From assembly GCF_033473495.1 (NCBI RefSeq), contig NC_088936.1, forward strand, positions 4,030,001-4,094,000: a stretch of DNA of 64,000 bases. Reading direction: 5' to 3'. The position numbers were made by a program, and so were the translations under genes. The first letter of the stretch is position 1; the number at the start of each line of letters is the position of its first letter. This DNA comes from Cercospora beticola. Taxonomy: Eukaryota; Ascomycota; Dothideomycetes; Mycosphaerellales; Mycosphaerellaceae. Below, piece by piece: positions 44,201 to 57,244 of this stretch. The notes beneath the pieces are model-generated. The model saw only the letters and a list, made by a program, of their open reading frames with translations, searched no databases and was not told the origin of the DNA.

Positions 44201-46166
44201 CTACTCCGCCGCAACTCGGCCAAACTGCAAGATGGTCAGCACTTCGAAATCAAGGACGTAGAAGGCGGTACGTACACCTAAAAATGGAGCCAACAGGACA
44301 AGTGGGCCGCACGCTACGACGGTCATCAGGTACAAGTTGCTCATAGCTTCGACAATCGCTCCCGTAACCTGATCTTGCAACGCGGTGTCGAAGCTTTGAT
44401 AGACATCGCTGTACGAGCCTGCGAGGATCGAGTTGAGGTCGCCGGGGACATCCGGTGGCACGATGGATCTCAGCAAACTAATGCCTGTGTTCTGAAAGAC
44501 ACATCCAGCGAGGGCCGGGAACAATGTGATGCCAATGCATTGAGCAACGCTCAAGACACCGATCGCATTGAAGACATCATCTGGATCCGGGACCACAGCA
44601 GATACACAGCCGAAAGCAGTCAGGAGGAAGCAGCCGCCGCCCAATCCCAGAATAATCGTGTACCCGTAGATGTAAGATGTGGAGGTGAAGTAGTCCACGG
44701 TATACATCAGACCGCCTCCAATGGTGGCCAGGATAGATCCGGCAAGCAACCAGGGCATATAGTATCCAAGTTTTGACATCAGGAAACCGTTCATCATGGA
44801 GATGAATGCGATCATTATCACAAACGGAAGGAGTTTGGTCGCTGCCTCCACTGGGGACTCATCCCTGGCGAACTGGAAGAACAGCGGCACATAAAACTGT
44901 ACAGGTCAGTCTCGACGATTCTTAAGATCTTCAACTTTGCGGCACATTTGTTGTGTACTTACGATGGCAATGTAGACCGCCGCAGGTGCCGAGAAGATGG
45001 AATACTGCAAGACCCCAAGCTTCCAGTTTCGAAGCATGTGGGATGGGTACATTCGATCTTCGACTTTGACAAAAGGATGATACTTGTGCGACAGCCACAG
45101 TGCAGGCGTCAAAGCTCCGAAGATGGCGTAAAGGATGATCATCGACGTCGAGCTCCAGGCATACAAGCTGCCTCCAAAGACGATGATCATGAAGCCTGCT
45201 GTGCACCATCCGGCGAACAAAGTGAGTGCGAGCCAGTCGATTTTGGCCCACTTTTGACGCGCTGTGAGAGTCTTCTCTGCTGTCATGGAAGGTAGTGTCC
45301 AGATAATGACTGGAACCACGATAATGATGAGGAAGAGATTCATATAGAATCCCCACCTCCACCCGCTGTACAGACGTCAGCTACGAGATTTGGCCGCTCT
45401 TGAACTTCAAGACTTACACTGGACTTTCTGCGAATCCACCGCCAATCTACACAATCTCCGTCAGCACAAGACAGACCCGAATGCGCAAAACGTACCAAAG
45501 GCCGCAAGACTGTACCGACGCCCCAGACTGGAGTGATGAGGGAGATGTAAAATGGTCTCTCCTTTTCAGTGGTGATGACGCTGAAGAAGGTCAAAGAACC
45601 AATGTATACTCCACATCCTCCAATTCCGGCAATTGCTCGACCGACAATCATAGCATTCATGGTCGGTGCTCCACCTGCGATGCCACTTCCAAGCTCAAAA
45701 ATGAGGAAGTTCCACAAGTAGAGCCATTTGATATTGAAGAGCGAGTGAAGCTTGGATTGCACCAGCACCAGAACGACACCAGGAAGCGCATAGGCTGTTG
45801 CGAGCCACGGAAATTTTGCGAACTCGCCTAGGTCTCTGATGATATCTGGCTGGATGTCGGCAACCTGCAAGACGCGTCAGAATGTCTCTCTACGCCAATG
45901 TGCAATCATGGTACCAGAGTTGCGTCTGTCGCGAAACAGAATACACATGAAAGGATGGAGAAGATTGCGAGAATCCACCATATTCCATGAATATCCCTCT
46001 CGAATTTCCCGTCGCCAGCTTTACGCTCTTTTGTTGGAGAACCAGCTTCAGCCTCATCGATGCTTCGTGGACCTTCTTCAATGTCACTTCGGGTCGAAGG
46101 AGCATCAGTCTTCTCGTCCTTGTCGTCCTTCCCCTCCTGAGGATGTTGATCGTAAGTCTGAGACAT
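44201..46166 (-). CDS. MFS transporter, 14-TM (DHA2-like)
   Basis: Five exons, 45915-46166, 45496-45864, 45418-45446 (29 nt), 44963-45365 and 44201-44896, with introns of 50, 49, 52 and 66 nt, give 582 aa. A ~60-residue charged N-terminus precedes the first helix (IWWILAIFSILSCVFCFATD). Further landmarks: WLATAYALPG; the motif-A/motif-B region with MIVGRAIAGIGGCGVYIGSL; the motif-C-like TPVWGVGTVLRPL, which continues across the micro-exon into IGGGFAESPVGWRWGFYMNL; and paired C-terminal helices to VAAE at the end. This is the drug:H+ antiporter-2/aflatoxin-pump type found in many fungal metabolite clusters, probably at the plasma membrane. Location in the cluster suggests product export or self-protection (inference). 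In motif C, Arg replaces the usual Gly (TVLRPL). Confidence 0.9.
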
Positions 46167-46753
46167 TTTGGGGGCACAGCAATTACACAACAATCTCTGG
46201 GATCAAGCAAAAGAGTATCAGATGCGTCGAGCAATACTTGAGAACATCCTTGTGCTGTGATATTACTTCAACGTGAGCTGACTTTCTTCTCGAGTGCACA
46301 GTGACAACATAGCTTGCAGATCAAAGCTTCCTTTCCGCCAGACCAAGAGAGGTACTTCCTTCAGCGGCGGTCCGCTGCCTTTCAACATGGCTTAGCAATC
46401 GTCAACTCCTTCACATGTTTGAGAAAGAGTCTCTGATAATCGCTGGAGCTAAGAACAACTAGGCAAGGTCGCCAACGTTCCGTGGCTTGGCTCGGGAGGT
46501 TGGCATAACTTAATGTGCACCCTGAGCCACGGTCATCAGAGCTCGATGTTTCCGCATCTGCGATGAGCGTGATGCAGTAATTCATACGTTCTGACGAAGC
46601 AGTCGTTGACACGGGGCGTTGAAACTATGTCGGGCACAGAGTTGACCACGTCTCGTTCCCTGCAGGCTTTTCATAAAGCCGAAATATTGTGACAGGCCTT
46701 TCACTTCGTGGCTTTCCTGCCGCTTCAACGAAGGCAACAGAAACGAGCTAACC
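46167..46753. other. Divergent promoter region of transporter and DUF2306-like genes
   Basis: 587 bp between two start codons facing away from each other. Short ORFs only; no binding site recognised. Confidence 0.4.
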
Positions 46754-47907
46754 ATGGCGATTCTTGAACCTGGCTCGAAGGCATCGAGCTCGTCTGGTGT
46801 CGACGGCCCTCAAAATACTTCGACAACAGTGACTGGCGAGAAGGCATCGACGGAAGAGCATGTGGGCAACCATACAAGAAGATATCGTGCTGTCTACAAT
46901 GGCTTCTTCGGCTTCTTCCGCTCGTACAACTTTCCACTATGTATGATGTCCCTGTCACACGTCCTGGCCGCTTTACAGTGAAAATGCTGACATGAAGGTA
47001 CACAGGGGTCATCTTTGGCGGAGGTATGCTCGGGTTCTCGCTCTCCCGCCTACAACACTACGATTACGATGGGACGTTCAAAAACGATTTCGCACTTGTT
47101 GTAGGGCAGTGGTACTACTTTCAAAGTGGCCGTGAGCGAATCGGAATGATCATCCATCTTGGAGCTATCCTGCCAGCTGGTATTCTGGTGGTCTTGCAAT
47201 TCGTGCCCAAGATCCGAGAGAAGCTTCTGATCTTCCATCGCATCAATGGATATCTCGTCATCTTACTAGGCCTTCTGAGTTCTCTGGCAACACTAGCAGT
47301 GATACCACACAAGCAAGGAGGCGGTGCAAGGATTAGCACACAGACGGCTGAAGCGTTTCTGGTTATCATCACCACCGTCTCGGTTTTTCTGGCCTGGTGG
47401 AACATCCGGAGGAAGCGTGTCGATCAACACCGCGCCTGGATGCTCAGGACCTGGTTCTACATGGGAACGATCATCACAAGCCGCATCACGGAGTTCATAG
47501 CCTCTCCGATAATCATTCGAATTGGTGGGTGGTACGGAGTCTGGACCTGTAATGAGATCGATTTTCTCTACAGCCAATTGGGCATGCCTTTCCCGGGCTC
47601 AGAATACCCGACATGCGTTATGCCAGACGGAAGCATCATCCGTGACCTCTACGTGGCGGTCAAGGCAGTCCACTCGCTCGAACGTCCTGAGCAGTTTGGC
47701 ACGAGCCACACACAACCCTTTGGAGCTATGGTGAGTCAACTTCGACGTTGGATACTGAAAGAGTGTCGACTAACTGTGTTCCAGCTCTGGCTTTCTATTG
47801 TTGTTCACATCATCGGAGTTGAATTTTATCTATCAATGACTTCGAAAGAGACCGAGAGATTGCGGCAGGTCAGCCACCGCAAGCGTGTCGAAGCAGGTCT
47901 GGAATGA
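46754..47907 (+). CDS. DUF2306-like multi-pass membrane protein
   Basis: Three exons, 46754-46940, 47006-47730 and 47785-47907, encode 344 aa. After a hydrophilic Ser/Thr-rich N-terminus (~50 aa) come helices: PLWVIFGGGMLGFSLSRLQH, GMIIHLGAILPAGILVVLQF, a histidine-containing pair IFHRINGYLVILLGLLSSLA, TAEAFLVIITTVSVFLAWWN and the RVDQHRAWMLRTWFYMGTII segment, with a last helix in exon 3. The spaced His residues (IIHLG, FHRING, QHRAWM) resemble the heme-coordinating pattern of DUF2306/cytochrome b561-like proteins. Function is unknown; a membrane redox role is inferred only. Members occur repeatedly in fungal metabolite clusters. Confidence 0.8.
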
Positions 47908-48256
47908 TCTAGCTGCTTACTCCAAGTTGTATAGCACGTGTCGAATCCACGTTAGAGCTTTAGACAAGACAAGTCATTCCGAATGGCAAGAATTATACTA
48001 CACCTATGAACGTGGCTTGGTGCGCGGTATATTGAGACGCAGTCTTCTCATATTTCAGCATGTTTGCTGGCAGATGTGCTGTAATCCAGGAATTGGACGT
48101 GGCCCTCAACGGTAGCTCTTGGTCTTGACGGACTCCAGTGTCCACCGCGACACACTTAACGTGACTTTACATCCAGCTTCAAGCCCGCATGGCTGCGTGT
48201 GCCGTGAATCGTGGCCTTGTAGGTGCCAGCTTTATAGTGAGCCACCACAGGCATGC
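47908..48256. other. Intergenic
   Basis: 349 bp between convergent genes; 3' flanks, no gene seen. Confidence 0.4.
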
Positions 48257-48898
48257 CTAATACACCTTCCGCAGATCAAAAGCCTGCACGATATCGTCTT
48301 TCAGACCAAAGAAGAAGTCGTCCTCGCTAAGTTGTTCCACTTCAGCACGAGAAGCCCACCATGCTTCCGTGGCCACAGACCCTTTCGGAACAGTGGGCGT
48401 AGTCTCTTCTCCTACAGTCCAAAACAAACTTGCTCGTAGCCATGTCGTATCTTTGAGACCACCAGGAGTCACTGCCGTGAGTAGAGCAGTCGCAGCTTTA
48501 CTGTTTCTAAATTCGCTTGGATCCAAACCAACTTGAGTTCGAGCTGCAACTCTGGAAAATTCCGCAACAGAGATGTCATCTGCTTCCGGGATTTGCTTGT
48601 CGATTGAGGAGTTCAATATAACATCCAGGCCGTGGTCTCCTGGTTGTATAATGCGAAATACTGGTGTCCCTATTCGGCCACCCCAAGACTTGATTGTATC
48701 GACAAGGCGGATCAGGAGAATCTTCTTGTCGTGGAATATCACGCTGTTGACGACTAATACATCGATTCCGCTTTCGAGTTTTAGCTCTCTTGCTTGGTAT
48801 GCCAGATATGCCTCAGCTCCGTCGCTGGTGTCGACCGTAAAACCATTCTCGTCGATAGCTTCCTCATTCGCGATCATGCTGTTACTTCGGTCTGCCAT
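48257..48898 (-). CDS. Nudix-like protein with degenerate signature
   Basis: ATG at 48898 gives 213 aa as one exon. The outline is that of a fungal Nudix domain: a strand pair LVVNSVIFHDKKILLIRLVD, then SWGG, a helix VAEFSRVAARTQVGLDPSEF, and a C-terminal WWASRAEVEQLSEDDFFF ... DIVQAFDLRKVY. The catalytic Nudix box (G-x5-E-x7-R-E-x2-E-E) is not intact; the positions for R-E and E-E do not match. An in-frame 66-nt segment at 48596-48661 has splice-like ends (GTATTT ... AAG) and its removal would bring the fold into normal spacing, so a two-exon model is possible. Either way hydrolase activity is doubtful. Same strand as the monooxygenase. Confidence 0.5.
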   Translation of the reverse strand: MADRSNSMIANEEAIDENGFTVDTSDGAEAYLAYQARELKLESGIDVLVVNSVIFHDKKILLIRLVDTIKSWGGRIGTPVFRIIQPGDHGLDVILNSSIDKQIPEADDISVAEFSRVAARTQVGLDPSEFRNSKAATALLTAVTPGGLKDTTWLRASLFWTVGEETTPTVPKGSVATEAWWASRAEVEQLSEDDFFFGLKDDIVQAFDLRKVY

Positions 48899-49219
48899 GA
48901 TCAATATTGAAGGTGTAGAGTCGCTTGCGTAAAGTTGTCGTCTATCAGTAAAATGTGGCCTCCAGTCTGTGTCTCTTGGTCCAATATTGTAATTCTGGGC
49001 GGATGCTCTTCCATGAGCTGAGCTGGCAAGCTGGGCAGACAGCTCCCACGCGCGACGTCATCGACCATTTCGGTGAATGGAGCAAAGATCGGCACGGTTG
49101 ATCTCAACCAACAAGTGGAGCATACCTTACTGTCGTTCAATCGGTGCAATAATCGTGAACGCAAAACGCAGAAGCGTACGAATATCTGGACAGTTCCCTG
49201 CGAGACCAATCTTGCCACT
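48899..49219. other. Intergenic
   Basis: Upstream of the Nudix-like gene and downstream of the monooxygenase gene. A minus ORF crossing this stretch has no ATG in context and no domain. Confidence 0.4.
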
Positions 49220-50827
<1,608 letters not shown>

Positions 50828-51235
50828 GGCGAATCGGCAAGAGTTGTGACCTCGATGAGTGATGCGTAAGCAGTGAAATTGCGGAAGCAAGTGAATAGCG
50901 CTACTATCTGCGCTTCTTTTCGTACAACCTCAGCAGAAAGTGGATCGAATCGTTTGATGCTAGAGTTGTCAAAGTGGTATGCCGTGAGGAAGGAAGTGTA
51001 GCTCCACCCGAATATTGCCGGAATCGACTAGCCCTGAATTGACGTCACAGCATAAGATTTGATTGCTGATTGTTGGATTTGAAACCAGATCGCAACTAAC
51101 TTTGATTGAGCTCTGGTTTAGAGCTTCGAATGATTAGGCAAAAGCATCTGATGGCGATGACAATTCTCGGGATTTCAATTCACACAGACCATCTATTGAT
51201 GTATATCTATCTGCTACAGCTCGCCAACATCCTGA
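50828..51235. other. Intergenic
   Basis: 408 bp: promoter of the monooxygenase gene and 3' flank of the secreted-protein gene. AT-rich relative to neighbours; no gene. Confidence 0.4.
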
Positions 51236-53082
51236 TTAGCAAGTATATTCAAACTCAAACTTCATCGACGGAATGCCCTCAAAGTCTTCTTTGACCAAGT
51301 AAGAAATATTGTAGAATATATTGCGCTCCAGAGTAGCTCCATAGATCACAGGCAATGGCTCCAATTCTGGCGCGTCCACTGTCACATTCAAACATGGCAG
51401 ATCTGAGAACCCGGTGATTGTCTTCCGTTTCTCAAGCGTCCAACTCGGTGGCACCTGCGCTAGCGCGAAAGTGAAGATGTTGGTTCCGTCCTGCGTGGTA
51501 TTTGGGTACGAGATCTCCAGTGTGTTCGGCCCGGCGATCGCTGAGATGGTCGAAGCCGTGGGGTAGAGGGAGAAAAATGTCATGTAAGGATGGGGATTGT
51601 GATTCTTGTCTCCGGCCCATTGAACAAGTGCAGGAACATACTGTTCGCCGCGATTCACGGTCTCATTTACGACTTGGCCTCCGATCATGAGAGGAGAGGA
51701 GATCCAGGATGTTGAGATTCTAGCCTCGCCGTCCGAATCGGTATCTTCGTAGATCTGCTTGGTGATGAGGCGGGAGCCCTCCCAAGGACCGGTTGCGGTC
51801 AGCTTCGCGGAGGTAGATGAAGAGATGTGTTCTGCTGCAGTGTCCATGATGAGGGCTAGCGCTGCGCCTTGTGCCACATCGTAGAGCAGATCCGCTTCTT
51901 GCTTGTTTGATTGTGGTCCGACACCGTAGCCATAGAGTCCCCACCAGACGTAATTGATCACTGCAGAATTGGTCGTCAAGTCTCTGGAGTATGCTCGATC
52001 GTATGGTCCGACCATGTTCGTCAGATACGGATTGTAATGATCCGCAAGATCGTCGAAGAAATACTTCAACATTGGTCTTGCTCTCGTGGTAAGGACCGCA
52101 TTCTTCGCCCCATACTTAATACTCCCAGCCAGAGCCCATACGTCCATGCCATAATATGTCGGAGACAGGTATTCGGACACGACATTGCTCCCATTATAGA
52201 AGAACAGATCAGCTATCAGCGTTCCCTGCTCATTGGCATAGTCTATGAACGTTTGGTTGTTACGCCGAGCTCCGATCCAGCCGACATACCAGGCTCGCAT
52301 GACGGCAGGGTTGGTGTACGCTGGGGTCAAATTGTCGCCTTCCGGAAAAGAGCCATTTCGGCGCATGGAGCCGACGGCGGCAATCTCCAGAGAGTCTTCG
52401 ATCCTATTCACGAGCTCGTCGCCAATGATTGGGGAGAATTCCTCGACGACTTGAACGAGTTGCGAGCCGATAAACTCTCGCCAGTTGGGGTCATATGTGC
52501 CCTGATCACCAGAATGTTAGACTTGACATGGGAATGTGACCTTAGACAACGTACATAGATCTTGGGAGGGTAGAGATCGGAGTCAGGTGTCGGGTCTGGC
52601 TGATCTGGGGACAGCTTGAATGTGCCGTACCATGCAGTATCGTAGTAAGTCGAGTCGGAATATTGGCAGGAGATTCTGACGTAGTTCAGCGACATATTCC
52701 AGCGTGGACGCCTCCCGTAGACTGTACAAACATGTTCTCGATTGCAGCCTTGGCATTTTCGCAGTCGCTGCCATTGTTGCGGTACAGCAGACCAGCAACG
52801 TACCACGCAGTGAAGCGCGTACTCCAGGGACCTTTGTCTGGATTCCTGATGTATTTGTATGACTGATCGAAGCGAAGATCATTCACAGTCATGGACCAAT
52901 CGAACAAGTCTTGTGCGGCTATTGTTTGAGTTAGCCTTATCTCTCTAGAACAATGCTTCTTGCGCCGACAGTTGCGGTACATGCGACATACCATTGGTCA
53001 GACTTGTTGTTTTCTGTGCGGCATCGACACCAAGAGTGTTGGTCAGAGCCACAACAGCCGAAATCAGATAAAAGTGCCGCAT
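51236..53082 (-). CDS. Large secreted protein of unknown family
   Basis: Four exons, 52992-53082, 52732-52918, 52555-52675 and 51236-52501 (introns 73, 56, 53 nt), encode 554 aa. The first exon is a signal peptide (MRHFYLISAVVALTNTLGVD). The first half is helix-rich with aromatic motifs repeated in a way that suggests an alpha/alpha toroid: WSTRFTAWYVAGLLYRNNGS, TYYDTAWYGTFKLSP, YDPNWREFIG, VMRAWYVGWIGARRNNQTF, YGMDVWALAGS, NYVWWGLYGYG. The C-terminal ~170 residues are strand-rich (beta-sandwich-like). At least eight N-x-S/T sites (NGS, NQT, NETV, NTT, NVT, NIS) fit secretion. No glycosidase catalytic motif was recognised; a toroid plus beta-sandwich would be compatible with a polysaccharide lyase or glycosidase, but that is inference. 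It closes the cluster on the right and may not belong to it. Confidence 0.82.
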
Positions 53083-53979
53083 CTTGCTCGACCAGGCCAG
53101 AAGGAAAGAGGCCAAAGACAGCCACGCGTGAAGTCAATGCCGACCATCACGAAACTCCGCAGCATAGCTGCATCTTATATGGGTGCCACCGCATCCCAAA
53201 AGATTGACATCTCATCTTTCTCCAGTGGACTTCCCGCTTCGGCCCCACTGCCATCATGCGAGACCACCTGGTTGACGATCTATCGGACTTGTCTTTGCCG
53301 GAGGACGCATGAATGCTTCTGCTGTGTTGGAGAATAGCCGGTCGTGCGATCGAACATTCACAATGGCGCAGCTAGGTCCACTAAATGAGGAGCTGGTAAC
53401 ATCAAAGTCGCCTAGATTGGTAAACCTGTAGTCGTGCCCCACGAGTGCAGTGTAGCCCAGAGAAGATTCGGTCTATCAGTGGCCGAATGTCCATCTTTAC
53501 TGCACTGGGAAAATTGAAAAGCCTGGAAACAGGTCTCCACAATGTCTACGTGGGGATTAGAACGCGTTCATGTTCAATGTGTCGCTGACTCGCTGAACAG
53601 GCTGGGCATGCTTCATTAGTCCACGTCCAGCGCTGGCCTCTCTGGGTTCGTATATTTTTCAGGACGAGGGCTTTGTCTTCAGGCTTCTAGGTATAAGAGC
53701 CTCAGATGCGAAGAGAGAAGCCTCATCTTGTGAAAAGTATGGCACTTGATGCCAAGATGTTTGGAGCAGAGAGTCATAGTGTATCCAAGTCATCCGCGAG
53801 GCTGCTGAAATGGCTGCTACAAGCATCAAGTCATTGTAGAGAGTAGAAAGGACGTTGCCCCCGGGCCGTCTCGGCCCGAAAATCGGCATCTGCGCCTCGG
53901 CTTACCAATAGTTCTACCATGATGCGTTCTGTGTCAAAGAGGCGTAGCCACCCGCAAACAAGAAGTCTACAGCATCACC
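53083..53979. other. Intergenic, about 0.9 kb
   Basis: Divergent upstream region between the secreted-protein gene and the ISA2-like gene; probable right boundary of the metabolite cluster. Short ORFs only. Confidence 0.4.
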
Positions 53980-54693
53980 ATGGCTTCTCCTAGCATGTCG
54001 CGAACGTGCGCACGAGCACTACGATCATCCTCACGAAGCGCGTTCCGCACAACTAGATCCACTTCCTCACAGCGAAGGTTCCACGCCGCAGCGCCACTAT
54101 ACCTTGATTTCCTCGCCCCATCATGGCAGCAATCACAAGCCTGTCGAACAACACACGCGCACAGTCGTGGCTATGAACTACCGCGAACCCATTCGCACAA
54201 TGCGCGAACGTCTCACCTGACTCAAAAACACCACTTCTCCACCACTCGACAGCATCGCGGACCCGCGAAAGCGATCCTCAACGCCAAACAGGACTCCTCT
54301 GGCCAACCCATGACCATAAATATCACTCCTCGCGCCGCCCACCGTCTTCAAAATATCGCCTCCAAAGACTCCAATCCGAACACAGCCTTACGCGTCAGCG
54401 TGGAAAGTGGAGGTTGTCATGGCTTTCAATATCTCATGAGTCTTATAGACGTCAAAGACATCGATCAGGAAGAAGACGTGGTGTTTGAGAACGAGGAGCG
54501 GATAGGAGGAAGTGAAGGGGAGGGAGACGGATACAAAGCGAAAGTGGTCATGGACGAGCCGAGTCTGGAACTACTGAATGGGAGTAGCGTGGACTATACG
54601 ATGGAATTGATTGGGAGTCAGTTTAAGGTCACGGGGATACCGGGGGCGAAGAGTAGTTGTGGGTGTGGGACGAGTTTTGATATTGCGGCTTGA
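53980..54693 (+). CDS. ISA2: Mitochondrial iron-sulfur assembly protein ISA2-like
   Basis: A single exon of 237 aa. The first ~105 residues are Arg/Ser/His-rich and acid-poor, a long mitochondrial presequence with two cleavage-like segments (RRFHAAAPLY and HHFSTTRQHRG). The A-type carrier domain follows: MTINITPRAAHRLQNIASKD, LRVSVESGGCHGFQYLMSLI and, at the end, GAKSSCGCGTSFDIAA. The single Cys in SGGCHG and the pair in C-G-C-G are the metal/cluster ligands of IscA/ISA proteins. ISA1-ISA2-IBA57 make [4Fe-4S] clusters for aconitase and lipoate synthase. The D-V-V-x-E and low-complexity Gly/Glu insertion (ERIGGSEGEGDG) is typical of the fungal ISA2 side rather than ISA1. Confidence 0.88.
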   Translation: MASPSMSRTCARALRSSSRSAFRTTRSTSSQRRFHAAAPLYLDFLAPSWQQSQACRTTHAHSRGYELPRTHSHNARTSHLTQKHHFSTTRQHRGPAKAILNAKQDSSGQPMTINITPRAAHRLQNIASKDSNPNTALRVSVESGGCHGFQYLMSLIDVKDIDQEEDVVFENEERIGGSEGEGDGYKAKVVMDEPSLELLNGSSVDYTMELIGSQFKVTGIPGAKSSCGCGTSFDIAA

Positions 54694-55520
54694 GATACTG
54701 GGAAGAGAGTGTGAAGGAAAAATCAGCTTCCGTAAAAGATGCTAGCCTTGATGGTTTGAGAGACAAATGGACAACGCTCTATTGCGCTTCATGAACATCG
54801 GGATTCTCTGGGTGTTTCTATACGTTCGACTCGGCGAAGATCTGGTCAGAAGCTATGAACTGACATATGCTCACACCCATTGCCACTGCAGGTAGCTGCT
54901 GCTACCCACTAGCACGAACCAGAGCAGTGATTGCTGGCCAAGTGATTGCTGAAGCAGTGAATTTTTGGGCGACTGTCTGCATGGCACAAAAGATGCCTGG
55001 CGGTCTGTGTGGTGTTCCACGTCACGTCTGCATATATGTAGCTTTCCGAATCAGCGCCATATGCCCATGCACGCATGCTATACACTTCTGAAGTGGATCG
55101 TCGACTGCCTGCGATACGCTTGTTCGAAGCGCGTGGAAATACGTCGGGTTCATGCAGCGGGTATGGCACACTTCCATATTCGAGTGTGGTGGATGAGCGA
55201 AAGACAGAGTCTCAACTGACAGGGCCGATCTCGTCTCTCAACAGGTCGTCTGGGCGGCAACAGTGATTGGTCATGAAAGGCCGAGTGGAGTGGAGTGGCG
55301 TGGCGAGGAACAGGCTCCGGAGCTCTCATCATCGTGCGTTGAACTGAGCTGACCCTGCCTCAAGGTGCTGAAGTGAACTTTTGGCGGGGCAAACAGCGGG
55401 CAGGCATGATCGACAATTCATCCACCGCGATTTCTTTTATAAACACACCCTCTTTCTCCTTCCACCATTGATCGACTTCACCTCTTTCATACACATTTGC
55501 TCAAGACTGACACAGCCATC
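54694..55520. other. Intergenic; phosphoglucomutase promoter
   Basis: 827 bp. Short ORFs only. Holds a short GTGGA-rich stretch near 55285-55305, a TATA box and a CT-rich leader directly before the phosphoglucomutase start. Confidence 0.45.
55438..55443 (+). promoter_or_regulatory. TATA box of the phosphoglucomutase gene
   Basis: TATAAA lies 78-83 bp before the ATG at 55521 and is followed by pyrimidine-rich DNA (CCCTCTTTCTCCTTCC), the usual core promoter of strongly expressed fungal housekeeping genes. Confidence 0.55.
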
Positions 55521-57244
55521 ATGAGCGTCAAGACTGTTCAGACCAAGCCATTTGGCGACCAAAAGGTGCGCCGTCAACTGCCCCCACTTGACCGCCCATT
55601 GGCAGCACACTGACTCTGCCACAGCCAGGAACCTCCGGCCTGCGTAAGAAGGTCAAGGTTTTCCAGCAACAAAACTACTCAGAGAACTTCGTCGCTTCCA
55701 TCATCCTCTCCATCCCCGAAGGTGCTCAAGATGCCTTCCTCGTTGTCGGTGGTGACGGACGTTACTGGAACCCCGAAGTCACCCAGCTCATCGCAAAGAT
55801 TGGAGCTGCGTACGGCGTGAAGAAGCTGTTAATCGGCCAGAATGGCATCTTGTCTACACCTGCCGCATCACACCTCATCCGCGTCAAGAAGGCCACTGGT
55901 GGCATTCTGCTCACCGCGTCACACAACCCCGGTGGTCCAGAGGAGGACTTCGGCATCAAGTACAACTTGACCAATGGAGCTCCTGCACCCGAGAGCGTCA
56001 CAAACAAGATCTACGAGACATCAAAGACTCTTTCTGAGTACAAGATCGCAGACATCCCCGACATCGATCTGAGCACCATCGGCACCAAGACCTACGGCCC
56101 ACTCGAGGTTGAGATCGTGCACAGCACCGAGGACTATGTGAAGATGCTCAAGGACATCTTCGACTTCGACCTGATCAAGAAGTTCCTCAAGAACAACCCA
56201 GACTTCAAGATCCTCTTCGACGGTCTGAGCGGCGTGACAGGCAACTATGGTGTTGACGTCTTCGAGAAAGAGCTTGGACAGAAGGGCAGCACACAAAACT
56301 GCGTGCCAAAGCCAGACTTTGGCGGACACCACCCAGACCCCAACCTCGTCTACGCCAAGTCGCTGGTCGACCGCGTCGACAAGGAGGGCATCCACTTCGG
56401 TGCTGCATCAGACGGTGATGGTGACCGCAACATGATTTACGGTGCCAACTCCTTTGTGTCACCCGGTGACTCGCTCGCCATCATTGCACACTACGCCGAT
56501 CTGATCCCCTACTTCAAGAAGCAAGGCGTCTACGGTTTGGCACGATCCATGCCTACTTCTGGCGCTGTCGACCTTGTTGCCAAGAAGAAGGGCCTGAAGA
56601 GCTACGAAGTTCCAACTGGTTGGAAGTTCTTCTGCGGTCTTTTCGACTCAGACAAGATGAACATCTGCGGCGAGGAGTCTTTCGGCACTGGCTCCAACCA
56701 CATTCGTGAGAAGGATGGGTTGTGGGCGATCGTTGCCTGGCTCAACATCATTGCTGGCGTTGGTGAGCAGACCGGCAGCACACCTTCCATCAACAGCATC
56801 CAGCACGACTTCTGGAACATCTACGGCCGCACTTTCTTCACACGATACGACTATGAAGGCGTCGAGAGTGAAGGCGCCAACAAAGTCGTCGCACACGTGA
56901 AGGAGCTCATCACAACCAAGAAGGACAGCTTCATCGGTAGCGACATCTACGGCCGCAAGGTCGTCGAGGCCGATGACTTCAGCTATACCGACCTTGACGG
57001 AAGCGTGAGCAAGAACCAGGGTATCTACGTCAAGTTCGACGACGGCAGCCGCATTGTTGTCCGTCTTTCAGGAACTGGCAGCTCGGGTGCCACCATCCGT
57101 CTGTACATTGAGAAGCACGAGAACGACAAGAGCAAGTACGGCTTGGATGCTCAGGAGTACCTCAAGGACAACGTCAAGCTTGCCACAGACTTGCTCAAGT
57201 TGCAAGAGTATGTTGGCCGCACTGAGCCAGATGTCAAGACGTAA
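55521..57244 (+). CDS. PGM: Phosphoglucomutase
   Basis: Two exons, 55521-55565 and 55625-57244 (intron 59 nt), encode 554 aa, the expected length. It interconverts glucose 1-phosphate and glucose 6-phosphate in the cytosol, feeding UDP-glucose, trehalose and cell-wall synthesis. Diagnostic motifs: [20 protein letters not shown] across the junction, the catalytic phosphoserine loop LLTASHNPGGPEEDFGIKYN, the Mg2+ loop AASDGDGDRNMIYG, the sugar-binding CGEESFGTGSNHIREKDG and the C-terminal phosphate-binding RLSGTGSSGATIRLYIE. The 15-codon first exon is needed for the N-terminus. Codon use is strongly C-ending, as expected for high expression. Confidence 0.97.

Noticed and set aside
51236..53082. 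Glycosidase family 76 assignment
   Set aside because: First impression from the helical aromatic repeats, but the catalytic Asp-Asp motif of that family is not seen.
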